A stretch of DNA of 64,000 bases, from positions 366,001 to 430,000 of the forward strand of contig JACEFZ010004196.1 of NCBI GenBank assembly GCA_014155875.1, in the 5' to 3' direction. The stretch's first letter is position 1; each line of letters starts with the position of its first letter. The notes beneath the pieces were generated by a model. The model saw only the letters and a program-made list of their open reading frames with translations, did not search any database and had not been told where the DNA came from. Positions 1 to 13,400 of the stretch are shown here, piece after piece. Both the position numbers and the translations under genes were made by a program. The DNA is from Cepaea nemoralis. Lineage: Eukaryota; Mollusca; Gastropoda; Stylommatophora; Helicidae.

Positions 1-365
1 TGTGTGAATTGTACTGTTAGAGAAAGGGTCAGTATGTGAATTGTACTGTTTGTGAAATGGGTCAGTGTATGTATTGAACTGTTTGAGAAATGGGTCAGTG
101 TGTATGAATTGTAGTGTTTGAGAAATGGGTCAGTGTGTGTTAATTGTACTGTTTGAGAAATGGTTCAGTGTGTGTGAATTGTACTGTTTGAGAAATGGGC
201 CAGAGTGTGAATTTTACTGCTTGTGAAATGGATCAGTGGGTGTATTGATCTGTTTGAGAAATGGGTCAGTGGGTGAATTGTACTGTTTGAGAAATGGGTT
301 AGTGTGTATCAATTGTATAAAGAAAGGTGCAGCATGTGAGTGTATTTGACCTGTGTTTGAGAATG
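1..365. repeat. Degenerate ~37 bp tandem repeat
   Basis: About nine diverged units of the type GAATTGTACTGTTTGAGAAA followed by TGGGTCAGTGTGT. The array runs off the left edge. Intron of TPX2. Confidence 0.85.
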
Positions 366-369
366 GTCC

Positions 370-1270
370 ACACATCATGTTTCTTGTCTAGGGGTGCAAT
401 GTTGAATATCTACATCTAAGTGAGCTGAACTGTTAATTCCACACATAGTCATGTTTCTTGTCTAGGGGTGCAATGTTGAATATCTACATCTAAGTGAGCT
501 GAACTGTTAATTCCACACATAGTCATGTTTCTTGTCTAGGGGTGCAATGTTGAATATCTACATCTAAGTGAGCTGAACTGTTAATTCCACACATAGTCAT
601 GTTTCTTGTCTAGGGGTGCAATGATGAATATCTACATCTAAGTGAGCTGAACTGTTAATTCCACACATAGTCATGTTTCTTGTCTAGGGGTGCAATGATG
701 AATATCTACATCTAAGTGAACTGAACTGTTAATTCTACACAGTAATGTTTCTTGTCTAGGGGTGCAATGATGAATATCTACATCTAAATGAACCGAGCTG
801 TTAATTCCACACATAGTCATGTTTCTTGTCTAGGGGTGCAATGATGAATATCTACATCTAAGTGAGCTGAACTGTTAATTCCACACATAGTCATGTTTCT
901 TGTCTAGGGGTGCAATGATGAATATCTACATCTAAGTGAGCTGAACTGTTAATTCCACACATAGTCATGTTTCTTGTCTAGGGGTGCAATGATGAATATC
1001 TACATCTAAATGAACCGAGCTGTTAATTCCACACATAGTCATGTTTCTTGTCTAGGGGTGCAATGATGAATATCTACATCTAAGTGAACTGAACTGTTAA
1101 TTCTACACAGTAATGTTTCTTGTCTAGGGGTGCAATGATGAATATCTATATCTCAGTGAACTGAACTGTTAATTCCAGACACAGTCATGTTTCTTGTCTA
1201 GGGGTGCAATGATGAATATCTACACCTAAGTGAATCGAGCTGTTAATTCCACACATTGTCATGTTTCTTC
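370..1270. repeat. 74 bp tandem repeat, about 12 units
   Basis: Units start CATGTTTCTTGTCTAGGGG and recur every 74 bp from 376 on. Early units read GCAATGTTG, later ones GCAATGATG, so at least two variant blocks exist. It ends about 75 bp before a TPX2 exon. Confidence 0.95.
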
Positions 1271-1346
1271 TTATTTCGCCACCATTTCTCTATATCTGCA
1301 CGCTGGCAAGTGCTAACGATTTGTGTCTGATAATTTCTGTTGGCAG

Positions 1347-1442
1347 GGTGTCAAGTCTGCGGAACCTAAGCCAGCCACCATCCCTGAGTCACCAGCATTT
1401 GCCTTAAAGAATAGGATTCGAATCCCAGTAGAAATGCCAAAG
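1347..1442 (+). CDS. TPX2: TPX2 exon (a): TIPESPAFALKNR block
   Basis: 32 codons, phase 0 at both ends. Acceptor TTCTGTTGGCAG before 1347, donor GTGAGT at 1443. It encodes the proline/lysine segment with SPAFALKNRIR, a signature of the central TPX2 region. It is flanked by tandem arrays on both sides (370-1270 and 1495-1835), so it is a short unique island. Confidence 0.9.
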
Positions 1443-4400
1443 GTGAGTAGCTTAAGCCCCATGACTTTGGTCATTAGCAGAAGCACAGCCTGGGCACATG
1501 AGGCCACTTGAGCATGTTAAATGTGAAAACATGAGGCCACTTGAGTGCGTTAACTTTTGGAAACTGAGACCACTTGAGCACTTGTTAACATTTGGAAACA
1601 CGAGACCGCTGGAGCACTTGTTAACGTTTGGAAACATGAGACCACTGGAGCACTTGAGCAATATGTGATTTATTGTAAAATGCTAATATGTGTTTTATTT
1701 GTAGAATGCTAATAATATGTGATTTCTTGTAAAATGCTAATATGTGATTTATTGTAGAATGCTTATACATGACTTATTGTAGAATGCTAATAACTTTTGG
1801 TTTCTTGTGAATGCTAATATGTGATTTATTGTGGTCGGGTCTCAATAGCCAGCAGGGGCAGGATGATTTTTCCTGAGTCAACATGGCTCTGGGATTGACC
1901 CAACCTTTGCAGAAATGTGTAGCAGATCATTTTCTGAATTGTTTGGGAAAGAAAGGAATGAAGTTGCGCACGGATGTACACGTGTACTCACACTGAGAGA
2001 GACAGACACCCTCTTCTCCTCTCTTTCTTCTTCTCTCTTTTTCTTCTCGTCTCAAACCACTACCTTCAATATTGGAATACCGCAAGGCTCTATTCTTGGC
2101 CCTCTATTATTTGCCATATATATTAACGATCTACCTTTGCATCTTTCGTCGTCCTGCGATCTATTTGCAGATGACTGTTCAGTGTACACAAACGCTGAAA
2201 ACTGTATTTTACTGGAGTCGTCTTTACAACAAGAATTAAATAATGTAGTTAGGTGGAGCTATTCAAACCGTATGCAAATTAACATCACTAAAACAAAAGC
2301 AATGTTATTAACAACCAGACAAAGACTTCAAACTCTAAGCTCACACACATCACTTCAACTTCACATCGATAACATGCCAGTAGAAAGTGTAATTGAGCAC
2401 AAAACATTAGGCCTAATCATTGATAGAAACCTAACCTTTAATTCACACGTTCAAGCGCTCATTAAACAAACAGCGAAAAAAGTCTACCAACTCGCCAAAA
2501 TTAAAAACTTCCTTGATGAGGACACAAGGAAACTATTCTATACTTCTCATATACAGACACACTTTGACTACTGCTCCACAATCTGGGACGGTTGTTCTAA
2601 TTCAAACACCAAGCGACTTTACTCACTCCAGAAACGGACCATGAGTCTAATTTATAGCAAACATTTATCTGACAATCCTAGCCTGTATAAACGCCTTCAG
2701 TTACTACCATTCCGCAAACGCCTGCTTTTCAATAAAGCTAACCTAATTCACAAAATCCTGTATCGGAATGCCCCAAATTACCTTTGGCCATTGTTTAAAT
2801 ATAATGCTAGACACAGTAAACGTTCAAATATACTACACATTTCGAAGCCTAGGATTGATGTATACAAAACAAGCTTAACGTACTCTGCACCTCAGCTGTG
2901 GAACAATCTTCCACAAGAAATCAAAGACATCACCAATCCCTATTCATATAATCGCAAATTATTCGAACACTATCTCAATACGGATTACCTTCCCCCTTAA
3001 TAATATAGATAATAATAATAACAAAACCCTAGTATAACAGCCAGTCCCCTTTTTGTAGGCCAGTATATTCCACATGGCTAATAACAAGTGTCAGACCATT
3101 ATCTAATATTACTGTGTCGTGTAGTTTTGATGTTCGTATTTTGCCCATGCCTTTATAATGCATATCTTTCATATTGTTGTTGTTCTTTGTTAGCCTTGAA
3201 TGATGTGTGAATGAAATAATGTATGAAAGAGAGTGATAGAAGGGCAGAATGTTAGACGGGCCTGCGTGCCCAATTCTTAACCCTTTGAAAATAAAGTATA
3301 ATAAAGTGTGTTCTTTCTTTCTCTCTCTCTCTCTTTTTTCTTCTTTCCTGCTGCCCCCTCAATCCTATGTGGAGGCATAGCACACTAACACCCCAATGGC
3401 TGTATCTGCTATGGCACGACGGTCAACTTTTTATGAGCAGCGTGCCCAAAAAAGTCTGACAACTGGGAAGATCAATGGTATGAGACTTTGTGTTGGCAGT
3501 AGCACAGAGGATGATCAACAGCAACTGATGAAGAACAAATAAAACAAGGAACATGGTTGCCTGTAATACCTGACATGCCACATGATGTAGTAGAAGTGCA
3601 GTATGTTTGAAAAAAATAGTGCAAATAAAGTTGTGTACAGTGATAGAGGTATGTTTCCTGAACTGAGAAATACAGGGAAAATTACTTTGGCTTACAGCAC
3701 TTCGTTTGAGGACAGACTCAGATTTTTTCTGCAAGCTCAAGTTGACTAGTGGTTTCTTTAAATATATTCAGGTTGACTTAACATGCATGTTTAATGAGTG
3801 ACTGAGTGAACATGCTTAAGAATGCCCAGACTGACCTTATGGTGGTTGGATACACTTAACACATCACTATTTGTTAGATAACTTTCATGTATGTACTGGA
3901 CCATTTGGCGTGAAAAGTGAGTGGGCCGATTAATTGCCTGACGTGGCAGTGATCAAGTAGGGAAGAGTAGTGGATGGGCCAGACAGCAACGCTGTAATAA
4001 ATGCAGGACAAGCATGTCTTTAAGGACACTTGTTAACCTGCTTTTTAAAATTGAGGGAGATGGTATAAAGCAAGTTTCCGCTAGACATGAACGTTTCCTC
4101 AAGGGCACAAGACGTTTAAGTAATCAACATAGAACTAGTGTGATCAGTCACATACACTGGCGATCAGTAATATACACTGGCGGAGATATTGCGTAGGAGA
4201 TAGAAGCATCTATTGATATGTCTTGCGTGCGATGATGGCGACCCTCACCAATCACTATATTCAAATTGACATCTGAAAGTGCGATGACGAAGAACTGTGA
4301 CATGTAGGTGTTTATATGATCATCATCATCCAGTGCCTTGCCGGCTGGTGTAGGCAATCATGCCTCTCCACAAATTGTAATCTCTGATGGCAATGGATCA

Positions 4401-7400
4401 ATTTGTGCGTTGATTCTCTTCTGTGCCATGACACAAGTCTGTCAAGAATCTTCTCCCGCTGGTCTCCTCTACCTCTCTTTCTGCAAATCTTTCTGGTTGT
4501 TACGATACGTTCCAGTTTTTGTCTTCTCATAATGTGCCCCAAAAAACAATGACTGCCTCTTTCTGATGTTTGTGATAAGTTGTCTTTGCAACTCAGCTTC
4601 CCTCAAAATGTCCAAACTGCTGATTTTGGCTGTTTCAATTAATTTTTAGCATTCTTCTATAAAACCACATCTTTAGGACTTCCAGTTTTTTTTTTGTCTG
4701 TTTATTAATTGTCCAGGATTCGCAGCCGTATGTTAAAATTGGTTCTTTGTAACATGCAAGAACTCTCTAACTTTCAGGGAGAATGACGTATTGCACAAAA
4801 CGTTCTTCATTGTATATATGTTTGTGTTTTATGTCTCTAGCAGGAGGAGGTGAGAGAACAGGTCAAGGCGAACCCTGTACCCCACATGGGACTTCCATTT
4901 AAACCACAGCTGCTTCACCAGTATACTGTTCCTGAGCCGTTTGCTGTAGAAGAACGCAGCCGGGAGATGCTGACTCGCAGGGAGCAGAAAATTCAGCAGG
5001 TTCTTGAGGAAGAGAAGAAGGTCAGCTATAGGTGGTTGGGTTTTGTTGTTGCTGATCAGACTGGGGTTTCCAAAATGGGTAGTATCCAGAGATTGTAACG
5101 GGTCTCCGGGAAGGTTAACCCGCTCAACAAATGCCTGAAAAAGTCTGATATGTCAACTGAAAGGTGCAAATATTGCAGCTCTGTTGTAAACAGGCACAAT
5201 GCAATTACATCCAAAACAACATTCCGGACAAATGCAGAAGTTTGAAAATGGGGGAAAACCGGGCAGTGACAATTTAGAGTTTGTATTGCAAACAAATTTG
5301 GGGGTGAAACCACCTAGAAATTTGCATACCAAAACTTTTGGGGATATTTTCATAATTTGTTTCAAATATGTCACGAACAGATAAAGCTAGCGACTGGGGT
5401 GTGTCTTGTCCCAGATCTCTTCTCCCTATATAGCGAAGTAATAATTAGATGAAAGAGATGCCAGGAATACTAGTTGGAGGTTATAATGTAAATAATGTTG
5501 TTTGTCCATCAAGAATGATGATGACCATTCATTTCATCCAGTGGGGTTGAAAGTATGGGACTGAGTTCTAAGATGGCTGATAAGGCCTATTTTGGCTCGA
5601 ACTGTTCTTAGCAGTGATTTTTCTGTCCAGCCTTTTCTTCACAGCTCTTGCAGCCCTGGTTGCTTCACAAGTGACTGCACCCTTAAGTAATGATGCATGC
5701 CATGAATTACGGTCTTTATAAATAATATACGTTATGCAGATGACACGGTATTGGTGGCGGATAAATCAAGAGACCTACAATTGTTGGACATTGTAGTAAC
5801 AGTGTGCAAGGAAAGGACTCTCCTTGAATATCAAGAAAACAGTAACAATGGTTATATCGAAGAAGATGACACCAAAATGTGGCATAGAAATAGAAGGAAA
5901 AATTCTTAACTAGGTAGATAATTTTAGATACCTAGGGGCATTTATAACACCAGATGGAAGATATACAACAGAGATTGAAAGCAGAATAGGGCAAGCAAAA
6001 GCCGCATTTCAGAAAATGAAGAGTATATTATGCAACAAGTCACTCGCTGAATTTAAGAAAGAGAGTGATGAAATGCTATGTGGAACCAGTTTTGCTGTAT
6101 GGCAGTGAATCTTGGAATGTAATGAAGAAATTAGAAGCAACAGAGATGTGGTTCCTGAGACGAATGTTGTGAATTCCTTGGACTGCCAGAGTAACTAACG
6201 ACGACTGCCTGAAACAGGCTAATGAAACTAGAACATTATATACAACAATAAGAAAGAGACACATCTTTCTTCGGTCATGTGATGAGAAGAGAGGCATTGG
6301 AGAACATCGTGACAACTGGAAAGATCAAGGGGAAGAGAGGCAAAGGCAGACCAAGAGAAATGATGCTGGATGGGTTGAGACGGTGGCATGGAGGAATACC
6401 AGCATCAGAGTTAATCCAGAAAACCAAAGACCAAGATCTGTGGAGAGCCACGAACGCTTACATCAGCTGGCAGGGCACTTGATGATGATAATGATGATGT
6501 CAATTATTGTCGACTAAATTGCTAATGCGTTATTGACCGTCCATTAACCACATTGTGTTAGAAGTGTGTGCGCAATGAGAGCGAGAGCACCACTGTACAT
6601 TGTACATATGGCATTAAACTTTGGTTGCCAATTTCAGTGCAAGTGGCTAAATAAGCCAAAGTAAAAAAAAAAAAAAATCAGTGATCACTTGAGAACAGTG
6701 AAAATAAAGCAACATCCTAAGTAAAATGCAAGGTACATAGAGTGTTATAGTACGTAGAGCACAATCTACACTGGATGATGATAAACCTAGTAAAAGTAAT
6801 ACCGTGGTATTTGAGTTTAATTATCACATATTGTGGAATTTGTTTCTATCTGTCCTTGGTATCTGAGTTTAATCATCGCATATTGTGGAATGTATTTCTT
6901 TGGTATTTGAGTTTAATCATCACATATTGTGGAATTTATTTCTTAGTCTTTGAGTTTAATCATCACATATTGTGGAATTTGTTTATTTCTTTGGTATGTA
7001 AGTTTAATCATCACATATTGTGGAATGTATAAGGGTGGTTCATTTGAAACCCGTTCCAATGGCTTTATTACAAAAGCATGGAAGAAACATTAATAGGTGT
7101 GGTAGAATTAAACAAAGCATTTATTTTGAATGAATTATGCATCATGGGTTGGTCAGAAGTCGCCGTAGGCATTCAGGAAAGCAACCAATTGCTTAGGTAG
7201 GCAGCGAATGCCATCCGCATAAAAGGATTGTGGTTGCTCACTGAACCAAGTGTTTAATGCGTTCATTACGTCTGAATCTGTGAAATCATTGCCCCTTGAG
7301 AGCTTATTTTAGAGGTCCGAACAAATGAAAATCACATGGTGACAAATCCAGACTATAGGCTGGATGTTGCAGAATTTCCCACTTCTTCCAAGCTAATGCT

Positions 7401-10400
7401 TCCTGCACAATCTTTGCGACATGCGGACGAGCAATATCGTGCAACAAAATCACAACGCGAGAAAGCTTGCCGGGTCGTTTATTCTTGATGGCTTTTTGCA
7501 GCTTGTCTAGTGATTCCAAGTAGTGGGTAGAGTTGACACCAGGTTCTTTAAAGTCGATCAACAATAGCCCTTCATGGTCAAAAACTGCACTCAGCATAAC
7601 CTTACCAGCGGAAACCTGTGATCTAGCATGCTTCCATTGCATGCTCTCTTTTGCTGCTCGGCTCAAAGTGGTGACACCATAATTCATCGCCTGCCACTAT
7701 GCGGAAGAGAAATGTTTCACCCTCCACTCTATAACGCAACAAGTGGCTCAAACACCATCCCGTGCGTTCCCCTTTTTGATGGTCAGTCAACATCTGTGCT
7801 ACCCACCCTGAAGACACCTTCCAATATTGCAGTTTCTTATGAACGACCTTTTGAATTGTCCCAATTGACACATCAAATTCTTTCACTAGCGAACATATGC
7901 TTTGACAACGGTTCATCTGTACTGCTGCATCAATTTTGGCAATGGTTTTTTCTGTTGCAACAATATGCTCTTGACGTGTCAAAGATCTGTCGTGAACTGA
8001 CATCCTTTCCAAAACATTCGTGCCCAGTCTGTCACAGTTGTCTTCGACAACCGTACAACCTTGTTACCGTACGCTGCCTGCATTTTTCGATGAATGTCCA
8101 CTGGTTGACATCCTTCAAATGGAAGAAACTGAATCACCGCTCTTTGAGCTTCTTTGGACGGATTTTAGATCAACCCGGCCATTTTCTCAACTGTCAGAGA
8201 CAGAATCTATGCATCATGGGACGATAATCACGTACTCTTTTATTCATTGGTTAGTACCTATCACATGACTATGACATGATCATGTTCAACGTACGCAATT
8301 ACGCGTGGTGCGGCAAGAACGGATTTCAAAGGAACGCTCCTAACAATTCTTTGGTATTTGAGTTTAATCATCACATATTGTGGAATTTGTTTATTTCTTT
8401 GGTATTTGAGTTTAACCATCACATATTGTGGAATTTGTTTATTTCTTTGGTATTTGAGTTTAATCATCACATATTGTAGAATTTCTTTCTTTGGTATTTG
8501 AGTTTAATCATCACATATTGTGAAATTTGTGTCTTTCAGGCGCGTGAGTTTCATGCTCAGGACTTGCCTAGCGAGTCTCCTGGGAAGTTGCCACCCAAGC
8601 AGATGCGGCCCATAACTCTGCCAGAGCCCTTCCATCTGGAGGTGGATGAGAGGGGAGAAAAATACCAGAAGGAGTTCATGTCAAAGGTCGGTAGTCATTG
8701 CGTGCTACTTACAGACACTAGGTTTTGTTATCACAACTTGACATTTGTGTAGTGGTAGTATATTCTGTCACTTTAGGCCATCTTCAGCGATCACCGGTGG
8801 CTACATGTGTATTCAGGCATGGGTTACGAGCATGATGGTTTGCTCGGGGTCTTGACTAGCGCTGTCCATTTTGTCACTACTTATTGTCTTGTAATAGCTA
8901 AGCTGACTAATATAACATTCTATTTTGATTGATTTGCACTTTGTATTTTTATAGTTTTACTGCAGTTCAAGCCATTTCTTGTTTTACTATTTATTCTCTT
9001 CCTGGACATGTCGGGACACAGCTGGAGGAAGAGGAGAGAATTGCTCGGGAGATTGCCACCTTCAAGGCTGGGCCCAACAGTGTCATACACAAGGAGCCAT
9101 TCCATGCAGCCAAATCTACCAAGCCCTTGACAGGTCAGTGACAGTCTTGTCTGATTGACACAAATAAAATAATGACAATGTGGGAAGTAGATACATATAA
9201 TGGTAAATAAATGTCACAAAATAGCCTGTAAAGGCTTCTATATGAGATGTAAACTTGAATTTATTATTGCACTTCTCTCCTTATTCCTCAACATAATTTC
9301 AGCTAACATCGGTGCATTTATTTCATTGTTTTATCAGTGTCTCAATGCTTGTTCTAGAGAAGAATCTGGGCTGCTATCACACCTCACACTCAACTTCTTC
9401 TTCGTAAGCAAATTGTTTACTGCCAGTTTATGTGCGACTTTTCATGACAGATGCTTGATTGATTGATTTAGGAACCGACATGACAGCATTCGGATGCTTG
9501 ATTCTGTGTCCTTAACCCTACCAGACCTGAGGCCCTGAACCTAACTGTCCCTGTTGCCTGGGCTCCTGAGCATTAAATAGAAAAAACCAACATGATATAG
9601 AAAATTGTTAGTTACATGCAAACAAGTGGTTAGAATAAGATGTAACTTGGCGACATTGTAGAAAATAGGTCTACCTTTCATCTAGCGTCAATATTCCACC
9701 TTTGTGTGCCAATCCAGTCTGAATAAACCAAAGTATCGATCACCTGTTGGACTGAAAAGCCTAGACCTACTTCGCTTTCTTGTTGAAGTGCTTGGTTCAT
9801 CAGCCGCTCGTTTCATTGTGAATTTTCAGAATTTTTTCGCGTTAAATCCATCCAATGATCCATCATGTGCCATGCCGGTAAGCGTGGGCGGTCATGTTCT
9901 GCCATCTCACTCGATCACCAGAGTCGTGGATCAGCTCCGTTTTTCTGTCTCGACCATGCCACAAGGCCAAGCCATCCAGGTACTTGCTTCTAGGTCTTCC
10001 CCTAAATCACACAAAGTCAATTCAAACCTATGGGGGAAGACATTTGCAATGGCTAGCCATGAGGTTTGACCACGATTGGTTGGTTATTTTTAGTTTGTGA
10101 CGCATTTTTTTTCACGTACTAGGCAAAATACCGAAAATTAGGTACAGCGGTATAGCGCAGATTAGGAAATTACCGAAAAATTGATACAGCGGTCTGGTAG
10201 GGTTAATATTCAACACATTCACAGGAGACATCGATGCATTTATTTCATTGCCTCAATTTCTCAACTGTCATATCTTTTTGTGTGCCATACTGAATTATTG
10301 CTCTGTGGCTTCCATCAATCACACAATCAGTTATCAGTTAGGGTATCTTCATTGCACTCCGTACAAGTCCATAGGTGCTCAGATCCTCCTCCTCTCTCTC

Positions 10401-13400
10401 TCCCCCCCCCCCCCCAGCATATGCATCAGCATCTGGTGGCTAATAGTGCCAGTTTTGTGTTGAGGCTTAACTATTGCCACCGGGTGCCGGTGATATGCTG
10501 AAGGGAGTCCGGGCGCGCGTGCACGAACTCCGTTGCACGGTCCGAACTCCATTTCACCACGAAAAACACACTTAATCCATAAACATTTCAGAAAAACACA
10601 TTTCAGAAAATCACACAAGAAAGTTGTCATTAAACTGTATGACTTCCATAGATCACAAGAGCATTGCCAGTAAAGTGGATAGCTTAATAAAGCCAGTGAG
10701 GATCCCAGTTTATGTATACCAGAAAAACACATTCAATCTATTGTGGGGAAAGGTACATATTGCAGAGATGGTCTAGTCTGTTGCAATGAAAGAAATATAG
10801 CATTGTTTCAGAATAGAATCTCATCGCAGGAGTAAAATTTGTTAATCTCCACAGTCTGCATATTTGTATGGATTAGAATGCTTCCAGAGAACCATGACAA
10901 GTCCCTAGCGATCATCATAACATGCCATGCCATCTGGTTTAGTTGATGTTACCACAGTCACACATCTTGTGTATTCTTGACAAGCTGTACCACTTGTCTT
11001 AACAATTGTTGAGCTCAACATTGAGCTGGCCCCCCAGTCTCTTCACTTCTAATGATTCTCTGATTTTTCTCTTCTATATATGTTTCTTTGCACACTGTGT
11101 GTTCTCAAAGTTTGGTTTTTATGAACTGGGGCATGAGAGGCAATAATTAGCCATAACACTCTGTTTTGTCTTCTGTTTCGTCTTCTGTTTCCTGAAAGCA
11201 GCACTTGTATTAGGGACGTTCATTTGAAACCTGTTCTAAAGACTTTATTACAAAAGCATGAAAGGAACATTAACAGGTGTGGTAGAATTAAACAACACAT
11301 TAAGCCATAATGAATTATGCACCATGGGTTGGTCAGTAAGTTGCCGTAGGCATTCAGGCAAGCATCCCATTGCTTAGGTAGGTGGCGAATGCCGTCCGCA
11401 AAACAGGATTGTGGTTGCTCATTGAACCAAGTGTTTACCATGCTAATTACGCCTGCATCTGTGTGAAATCATTGCCCCTTGAGAGCTTTTTTAAGAAGTC
11501 CGAACAAATGAAAATCATATGGTGACAAATCAGGACTGTAGGCTGGATGTTGCAGAATTTCCCACTTCTTCCTTGCTAATGCTTCCTGCACTATCTTTGT
11601 AGCATGCGGACGAGCATTATCATGCAACAAAATCACACTTCGAGAAAGCATGCCGGGTCGTTTATTCTTAATGGCTTTTTGCAGCTTGTCTAGTGTTTGC
11701 AAGTAGTGGGTAGAGTTAATGTTGACACCAGGTTCTTTAAAGTCGACCAACAATAGCCCTTCATGGTCAAAAACTGCGCTCAGAATAACCTTACCAGCGG
11801 AAACCTGTAACTTGAATTTTTTGGCTTTTGGTGATCTAGCATGCTTCCATTGCATGCTCTTTTGCTGCTCGGCTCAAAGTGGTGACACCATGATTCATCG
11901 CCTACCACTATGCGGAAGAGAAATGCATCACCCTCCACTCTGTAACGCAGCAAGTGGTTCAAACACCATCCCATGCGTTCCTCTTTTTGGTGGTCAGTCA
12001 ACATCCGTGGAACACTGTGAACCTTCCAATATTGCAGTTTCTAATGAACGACCTTTTGAATTGACACATCAAATTCTTTCGCTAGTGAATGTATGCTTCG
12101 ACAACGGTTCATCTGTACTACTGCATCAATATTGAAGATGTTTTTTTTTCTGTTGCACAATATACGCTTGACTTGGCTGTCGAAGATCTGTCGTGAACTG
12201 ACGTCCTTTCCGAAACATTTGTGCCCAGTCTGTCATTGTTGTTTTCGACACACATTTGTTACCGTACGCTGCCTGCATTCTTCGATGAATGTCCATTGGT
12301 CGATATCCTTCAAATGAAACTGAATCACCGCTCTTTGAGCTTGTTTGGACTGATTTTGGATCAATCCGGCCATTTTCTCAACGATCAGAAACGGAACCTA
12401 TGCATCATGGACATTCATTGGTCAGTACTTATCACATGACTACAACATGATCATGTTCAACATACACAATTACGTGCTGTGCGGCACGAACGGATTTCAA
12501 ATAAACGCTCTTTATACAATCTTTTACTTAGTGTGCAACCAGTTTCTCCCATATATAATTGTACTTTGCTACAAAGTGGTCATTTGGAGGGCAGCATGTT
12601 AGAATCCTGGTGTGCCGATAGCTTTCAACTATTGCACTGTCTAGTGTGTCGTCTTTTTATTTCTCTCTTTGACTTCTGTGAGTTAGCTAGCTAGTTAGGT
12701 GGCGAAGTGGTCAAGCTGCCTATCCCGTGCTCTGATGGTGTGTGTTCAATTCCGGGCTTCGTCTATTGGTTCGCGGGTGAATTTTCTCGAGGACTCCTGG
12801 GGGCTCAGTGTGGGAACTACGGAGTTCGTGCTTTGTGTCACGTTTTCTACAGGCCCTCTTGCGGAAAGAGACTGAGCCATGTGGGACAAAACCCGGTGCA
12901 AGTCATGAGTTGATTTGAGGGCACTCAGTATATTAGCCCTATCCATTTTTCCTCTGCTTTCCACAGTAACCACGCCTGCCAGCCAATCTTAAACATGTAT
13001 GGCTGAGCACACACAAAAGCTGATATTTGTCAGCTGTGACCTCCTCTGAGACCCTACCCAGTGTTTTACTTCTATCAGTGTAGGTCAATAAATGCGATTC
13101 CGTTAATTTGAATATTTGTGTGTAATGACTTTTCTCATGCATTTTAAACATGGCTGATTTAAACACAAGTCAGTGGTGTTTGAGCATTAAACCAGATTTG
13201 TTAACATCGTTTATGTATGCACAAGCAATGTGTCGCTGGATTCTGTTAAAGCATGTTGAATGTTAAAAGACAATATTTGACGTTTTTGGAAAACATCTGG
13301 TTAAAATATCTTGTTTCTGACTGTGCAAGAATGCATGATGAACTGACATTGGCAAGTCATTGGCTAGGAAACTACATGATCAGTTGTGCTGGCTTATAGA

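Noticed and set aside
7304..8012. Functional mariner transposase
   Set aside because: The catalytic motifs are recognisable, but the frame is broken in both copies.
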